This document shows, in pieces, positions 4,983 to 8,589 of a stretch of 8,589 nucleotides of DNA (position 1 is the first letter of the stretch; the number at the start of each line of letters is the position of its first letter). Under the pieces are notes generated by a model. The model was given only the letters and a program-made list of their open reading frames with translations, was not told the DNA's origin and made no database searches. The DNA is taken from NCBI GenBank assembly GCA_900762245.1, contig CAAFFR010000194.1:1-8589 (forward strand), written 5' to 3'. Source of the DNA: an uncultured Oscillospiraceae bacterium (GTDB lineage: Bacteria > Bacillota_A > Clostridia > Oscillospirales > Oscillospiraceae). A program made the position numbers and the translations under genes.

Positions 4983-6035
4983 TTGACACGAAAACTCGTG
5001 GCTCTGGTTTTGGCGCTGTGCCTGCTGGTGTCCCTATCCATGCCTGCGCTGGGAAGAACCGCACTGGATGGCTATAAAGAGAAGCTGATTCAGTATTATT
5101 ACCATTACGGAAGTATTGCCGATGATGTGATCTGGGATATCCTGCGGCAGATGGAGGAGCTTGATCCGGAAGAGGCGGGTATTTGGCGTAAGCTGATGGA
5201 AGACTGGGCCGATATCAATACCCCGGAATTTGTCAGTCAAAATGTCTTGCCGGACGGATTGCCACAGGACGATTCTCTGTGCATCGTAGTGCTGGGCTAT
5301 GCCCTGGCAGAGGATGGGTCTATGCAGGAGGAACTGGTTGACCGTCTGGTGGTGACGCTGGGGTCGGCGCTGAAATATCCCAACGCTTACATTGCAGTCA
5401 CCGGCGGACAAACCTCAGAGGTCAAGGGTGTCACAGAGGCTGGACAAATGGCAGCCTGGCTCCAGAATAAGGGCATCGCCAGAGAGCGCATCCTGGTGGA
5501 TAACAAGGCCCTCAGCACCACGGCCAATGCGGAAAACGTATATGAAATTCTGAACAAATCCTATCCTCAGGTGGATACCGTGGCGGTAATCACCAGCGAC
5601 TACCATATCTATTGGGGCAGTGCCTTACTGGCGGCGGTGGCAAATTACGAATCCGGCTACCGCGGCGGAAATGCCATCAAGGTGGCGGCGGGCGCAGTGT
5701 GTTACACCGGAAAAACCTGGGATACCCGGCAGCTGCAGGCAATGGGCATCAGCGAGATTTCCGGGATAGCATTTGATCCTGAGGCATCTGCGCCGGTGCT
5801 GTATAGGGTAGAGCGGCCTGCGGAAACACAGCCTCAGCTGGAAGAAACCGAGGCACCGGCAGAGGGACTTCATCTGCCCTGGCAGCAGGAACCGGCAGAA
5901 ACGGAAGAACCGCAGGAGGAAAAGAAAGAAAACCTGTGGCTGCCCATTACTGTGGCGATTGCGACTGTGATATATGTTTTGATACCGAAAAAGCCCAGGA
6001 AGAAACGGGAAAAGCCGGAGTGGAAGTGGGAATAA
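4983..6035 (+). CDS. Secreted, membrane-anchored DUF218 (SanA/YdcF-like) protein
   Basis: A 350-residue protein. The TTG start at 4983 is chosen because TAGGAGG (4967-4973) lies 9 bases upstream and the product then opens with a Sec signal peptide (MTRK, hydrophobic 5-19, likely cleavage near PALG at residue 24). The longer frame upstream runs antisense-free through the small ORF and terminator and is not credible. Residues about 97-240 form the DUF218 domain: CIVVLGYAL (100-108), AVTGGQT (138-144), EAGQMAAWL, ALSTTANAENV (176-186) and VITSDYHIYW (202-211). A Glu/Pro-rich linker (about 279-317), a C-terminal membrane helix (318-334) and a basic tail (335-350) follow. The domain should therefore lie outside the cell with the tail inside. 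Relatives SanA and ElyC of enteric bacteria affect envelope integrity. The biochemical activity is not established here. Expression seems to depend on read-through of the preceding terminator. Confidence 0.88.
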   Translation: MTRKLVALVLALCLLVSLSMPALGRTALDGYKEKLIQYYYHYGSIADDVIWDILRQMEELDPEEAGIWRKLMEDWADINTPEFVSQNVLPDGLPQDDSLCIVVLGYALAEDGSMQEELVDRLVVTLGSALKYPNAYIAVTGGQTSEVKGVTEAGQMAAWLQNKGIARERILVDNKALSTTANAENVYEILNKSYPQVDTVAVITSDYHIYWGSALLAAVANYESGYRGGNAIKVAAGAVCYTGKTWDTRQLQAMGISEISGIAFDPEASAPVLYRVERPAETQPQLEETEAPAEGLHLPWQQEPAETEEPQEEKKENLWLPITVAIATVIYVLIPKKPRKKREKPEWKWE

Positions 6036-6050
6036 GACTTGGAAATGAAT

Positions 6051-6078
6051 GCCGGGCGGGAATTTGCTCCTGCCCGGC
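6051..6078. terminator. Shared terminator between convergent genes
   Basis: An 11-bp stem (GCCGGGCGGGA / TCCTGCCCGGC, one G-T pair) with a 6-base loop fills the 49-base gap between the DUF218 and tmcAL stop codons. The downstream T content is modest on both strands (TTGGTTATTT on plus, ATTCATTT on minus), so it is a plausible bidirectional terminator. Confidence 0.7.
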
Positions 6079-6084
6079 AATTGG

Positions 6085-7230
6085 TTATTTGTGATAATAA
6101 ACCCGGCATTGGGCTTCTGCGCCGGGGGACTCCGGTTCGCCGGTGGCGAAGAGACCGTAGAGGCCGCCGCAGCGCTGTTCCAGTGCGCAGTAGGGATGGT
6201 CCGTCATCTCGCCTGCGTTCCGGTAGGACGCTGCTTTTTTTGCTGCTTTCAGGAGATTTCGGCCCCGGTCATTGAAAGCCAGTACCCGGGTGTAGGGGAT
6301 TTCTATTTCCAGCATTTCCCGGGAAATGCCGAGGAAAGCGCACATCACCATCCGGTCAATGCGGCTGCGGGTATAGCGCTTGGATTTGGTGGCGGCGATG
6401 ATGGCTTCCAGGGTGGGCTCCCGGCGGCAGGCGTGCATAAATTTCCGCCACAGGCCTTCGCTGCCGTAGGGGAGGGTTTCAAATTCCGTATCGGTCATGG
6501 TCCGAAGCTTTGCCAGCACGGCCCGCTCGCCTGCGGCAAGGGAATGGAGGGGGGCATCTTCAAAAATGGAGCGGGCCTGCTTGGGCACGCAGTATTTCCA
6601 ATTATCCTGGTGAAGCATCAGATTCCGCACGGCTGTGGCGGAGGGATTCTCCGCGTCGGCGATTTCTGCATGATAACTGCCCTCCCGGTGGATGGGGAAG
6701 GGGATCATGGGAGAATTTTGCGCCAGGATGGCCTTGCAGTATTCCACTGCCAGAATGTCATTGGGCTGGCTTAGAGCGTTGCCGGGGATGCCCATGGCTT
6801 CCAATGCAGCCTGACGGGCGGAGGGGAAGGAGATGCCGGTGTCCAGCTGGGCGCGGAGCAGGGGAGGGAATTTCTCGCTGAGCAGCCCCCGGGCAGTTGC
6901 CATCAGCGCCTGCGCATCAGGGGTTTCCGCGCCGAAGCACAAGGCATCACACAGGTGGGACAGCAGTTTGACACCGCCTGCGGCAAAGCCCTCGGCAGAA
7001 GACAGCGCGGTGGTGACCGGCAGCTCCAGCACCAGGTCCGCACCGCTGACAATGGCGGCTTTGGCCCGGTAGGATTTATGAAGGATGGCGGGCATGCCCC
7101 GCTGGACAAAGTTGCCGCTCATGGCGCAGACAACGGCAGTTTCCTCACCAAATGCTTCCCGAATACGGCGAATCTGTTTATAATGGCCCAGGTGCAGGGG
7201 GTTATATTCGCAAATGATACCAACGGTCAT
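6085..7230 (-). CDS. tmcAL: tRNA(Met) cytidine acetate ligase
   Basis: The YlbM/TmcAL family activates acetate with ATP as acetyl-AMP and transfers it to C34 of elongator tRNA(Met), making N4-acetylcytidine, which protects AUG decoding fidelity. The 381-residue product is slightly shorter than the Bacillus enzyme. The N-terminal nucleotidyltransferase fold is marked by GIICEYNPLHLGH, with the HxGH motif at residues 13-16, followed by SGNFVQRG (38-45), typical of the family. SATAVR at 197-202 fits the second nucleotide-binding motif. The C-terminal part (about 230-381) is basic and should bind tRNA. The start at 7230 has AGGAGG (7241-7246) about 10 bases upstream. It is divergent from ackA across a 142-base gap, and no clear -35/-10 pair for it could be picked out there. 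Confidence 0.93.
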   Translation of the reverse strand: MTVGIICEYNPLHLGHYKQIRRIREAFGEETAVVCAMSGNFVQRGMPAILHKSYRAKAAIVSGADLVLELPVTTALSSAEGFAAGGVKLLSHLCDALCFGAETPDAQALMATARGLLSEKFPPLLRAQLDTGISFPSARQAALEAMGIPGNALSQPNDILAVEYCKAILAQNSPMIPFPIHREGSYHAEIADAENPSATAVRNLMLHQDNWKYCVPKQARSIFEDAPLHSLAAGERAVLAKLRTMTDTEFETLPYGSEGLWRKFMHACRREPTLEAIIAATKSKRYTRSRIDRMVMCAFLGISREMLEIEIPYTRVLAFNDRGRNLLKAAKKAASYRNAGEMTDHPYCALEQRCGGLYGLFATGEPESPGAEAQCRVYYHK

Positions 7231-7271
7231 GAAAAAATCCCCTCCTTTTTATAAATTTTTGCAATCAGGGG

Positions 7272-7300
7272 TTGAGAAATCGGGAAAAATGCAATATAAT
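7272..7300 (+). promoter_or_regulatory. Sigma-A promoter of ackA
   Basis: TTGAGA (7272-7277), a 17-base spacer and a perfect TATAAT (7295-7300) give a near-consensus promoter and a leader of about 66 bases, in keeping with a highly expressed gene. The palindrome CATAGCTATG (7304-7313) overlaps the expected transcription start and could be an operator, but no known regulator's site is recognised. Confidence 0.9.
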
Positions 7301-7372
7301 ACTCATAGCTATGGTTATCATATCATAAGTCCCCAAATAATAAAATAACTATTTTTTAGGAGGCAGATTCCA

Positions 7373-8554
7373 ATGAACATTCTTGTTATCAACGCCGGCT
7401 CCTCTTCCCTGAAGTATCAGCTGATGAACCCCGAGACCGGTGACGTATCCGCCAAGGGCCTGTGCGAGCGTATCGGCATCGACGGCCGTCTGACCCACAA
7501 TGCCAACGGCAATAAGATCACCATGGACATCCCCATGCCCACTCACGGCGAAGCCATCGCTTCCGTTATGGACGCTCTGGTCAGCGCTGAGCACGGCGTC
7601 ATCAAGTCCGTTGCCGAGATCGACGCTGTGGGCCACCGCGTTGTCCACGGCGGCAACAAGTTCGCTGATTCCTGCGTCATTGACGAAGCTGTCATTAAGG
7701 GCATCGAAGAGTGCATCCCCCTGGGCCCCCTCCATAACCCCGCTAACCTGCTGGGCATTACCGCCTGCCAGAAGCTGATGCCCACCACTCCTCAGGTTGC
7801 TGTTTTTGATACCGCTTTCCATATGACCATGCCCGCTAAGGCATACCGTTACGCCATTCCCACCGAGTACTATGAGAAGAACGCTGTCCGCCGCTATGGC
7901 TTCCACGGCACCTCTCACAAGTACGTCGCCCGCCGTGCTGCTGCTCTGATCGGCAAAAATGAGTTCAAGATGGTCAACTGCCATCTGGGCAACGGCTCCT
8001 CCATGGCTGCCATCAAGGACGGCAAGTGCCAGGATACCACCATGGGCCTGACTCCTCTGGCTGGCGTTCCCATGGGCACCCGCTGCGGTGACATCGATGC
8101 CGGTGTCGTGCAGTTCCTGTGCAACACCTACGGCTGGACCGTGGATGAGTGCCTGAACGTGCTGAACAAGAAGTCCGGTGTTCTGGGTATCTCCGGTGTC
8201 TCCTCCGACTTCCGTGATCTGGCTGACGGCGCTAAGAACGGCAATGAGAACTGCGCTCTGGCTCTGGACAAGTTCGCTTACGAAGTTGCCAAGTACGTCG
8301 GTGCTTACGCTGCTGCTCTGAATGGTCTGGACGTCCTGACCTTCACCGCCGGTGTCGGCGAGAACGACGGCGCTACCCGCGCCGCTATCTGCGAGTACCT
8401 GGGCTACCTGGGCGTTAAGATCGATCCCGAGAAGAACGCACAGCGCGGCTTCGAGAACTGCATCTCCACTCCCGACTCCAAGGTTCAGGTTTGGGTCATC
8501 CCCACCAACGAAGAGCTGATGATCGCTCAGGATACCGCTGAGCTGGTCAAGTAA
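7373..8554 (+). CDS. ackA: Acetate kinase
   Basis: Transfers phosphate from acetyl phosphate to ADP, making acetate and ATP, the main substrate-level phosphorylation step of mixed-acid fermenters (reversible in acetate uptake). At 393 residues it is complete. Both family signatures are present: VINAGSSSLKY at 5-15 and GFHGTSHKYVARR at 176-188. Catalytic and binding residues known from the Methanosarcina enzyme are visible: Asn7, Arg89 (GHRVVHGG), His121 (LHNP), Asp146 (VFDTAFH), His178, Arg237 (GTRCGDIDAG) and Glu380 (TNEE). The ATG has AGGAGG (7358-7363) 9 bases upstream. Codon use is strongly biased (CTG, AAG, GGC, GCT/GCC), as expected for high expression and more so than in the neighbouring tmcAL. 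The usual partner pta (phosphotransacetylase) is not within the window and could lie beyond the right edge. Confidence 0.98.
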   Translation: MNILVINAGSSSLKYQLMNPETGDVSAKGLCERIGIDGRLTHNANGNKITMDIPMPTHGEAIASVMDALVSAEHGVIKSVAEIDAVGHRVVHGGNKFADSCVIDEAVIKGIEECIPLGPLHNPANLLGITACQKLMPTTPQVAVFDTAFHMTMPAKAYRYAIPTEYYEKNAVRRYGFHGTSHKYVARRAAALIGKNEFKMVNCHLGNGSSMAAIKDGKCQDTTMGLTPLAGVPMGTRCGDIDAGVVQFLCNTYGWTVDECLNVLNKKSGVLGISGVSSDFRDLADGAKNGNENCALALDKFAYEVAKYVGAYAAALNGLDVLTFTAGVGENDGATRAAICEYLGYLGVKIDPEKNAQRGFENCISTPDSKVQVWVIPTNEELMIAQDTAELVK

Positions 8555-8573
8555 TTCTTGCCAAATGCGAAGA

Positions 8574-8589
8574 GCCGCCGCATCTGCGG
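8574..8589 (+). terminator. Start of probable ackA terminator, cut by the window edge
   Basis: GCCGCCGC (8574-8581), the ATCT apex and GCGG (8586-8589) form the beginning of a GC-rich hairpin 20 bases after the ackA stop. The rest of the 3' arm and any T-tract lie outside the window. Confidence 0.5.

Noticed and set aside
5850..6035. Sortase-type wall-sorting signal at the DUF218 protein C-terminus
   Set aside because: The hydrophobic helix plus basic tail fits, but there is no LPxTG-like motif directly before the helix. LHLPWQQ is about 20 residues upstream and does not match.
6049..6774. 241-codon plus-strand open frame opposite tmcAL
   Set aside because: It starts inside the convergent terminator, lacks a ribosome site and mirrors a well-supported TmcAL gene.
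7301..7372. Riboswitch in the ackA leader
   Set aside because: The leader is only about 66 bases and AT-rich, with one 10-base palindrome and no terminator or ribosome-site-sequestering helix.
7349..7984. Minus-strand open frame opposite the 5' half of ackA
   Set aside because: It is an antisense shadow of a strongly codon-biased acetate kinase gene with no independent signals.

Overview
The window looks like a chromosomal segment of an anaerobic, GC-moderate Firmicute of class Clostridia, probably a gut Oscillospiraceae/Ruminococcaceae-type organism. The basis is a class III (oxygen-sensitive) ribonucleotide reductase, acetate kinase, TmcAL, strong AGGAGG ribosome binding sites, sigma-A promoters and a Cys-rich protein of clostridial type. 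The genus cannot be fixed from the sequence alone.

Layout: (1) 111-935, minus: an uncharacterised Cys-rich protein with a possible sporulation-type promoter. (2) 1059-2075, minus: aldose 1-epimerase galM with its own terminator and promoter. (3) 2076-2373: divergent control region carrying the galM promoter and, facing the other way, the nrdD promoter overlapped by a two-box NrdR-type operator. (4) 2374-4554, plus: nrdD, anaerobic ribonucleoside-triphosphate reductase, with no nrdG behind it. (5) 4555-4982: a 428-base stretch without a long gene but dense in structure. It holds a 158-base imperfect palindrome with two internal hairpins lying inside what looks like the nrdD terminator, a third related hairpin, an extended -10 promoter, a 21-codon ORF with a good ribosome binding site, and a strong intrinsic terminator. 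(6) 4983-6035, plus: a secreted, membrane-anchored DUF218 (SanA/YdcF-like) protein whose only visible promoter lies upstream of that terminator. (7) 6085-7230, minus: tmcAL, tRNA(Met) cytidine acetate ligase. (8) 7373-8554, plus: ackA, acetate kinase, with a near-consensus promoter. The window ends inside its probable terminator.

Most of the genes are separate transcription units rather than one operon. Functional links: nrdD supplies dNTPs in anaerobic growth and is probably repressed by NrdR. AckA makes ATP and acetate, and the divergent tmcAL encodes an enzyme that uses acetate and ATP to modify the elongator tRNA(Met) anticodon. The least explained parts are the small-ORF/terminator leader before the DUF218 gene, the palindromic element after nrdD, and the Cys-rich protein.
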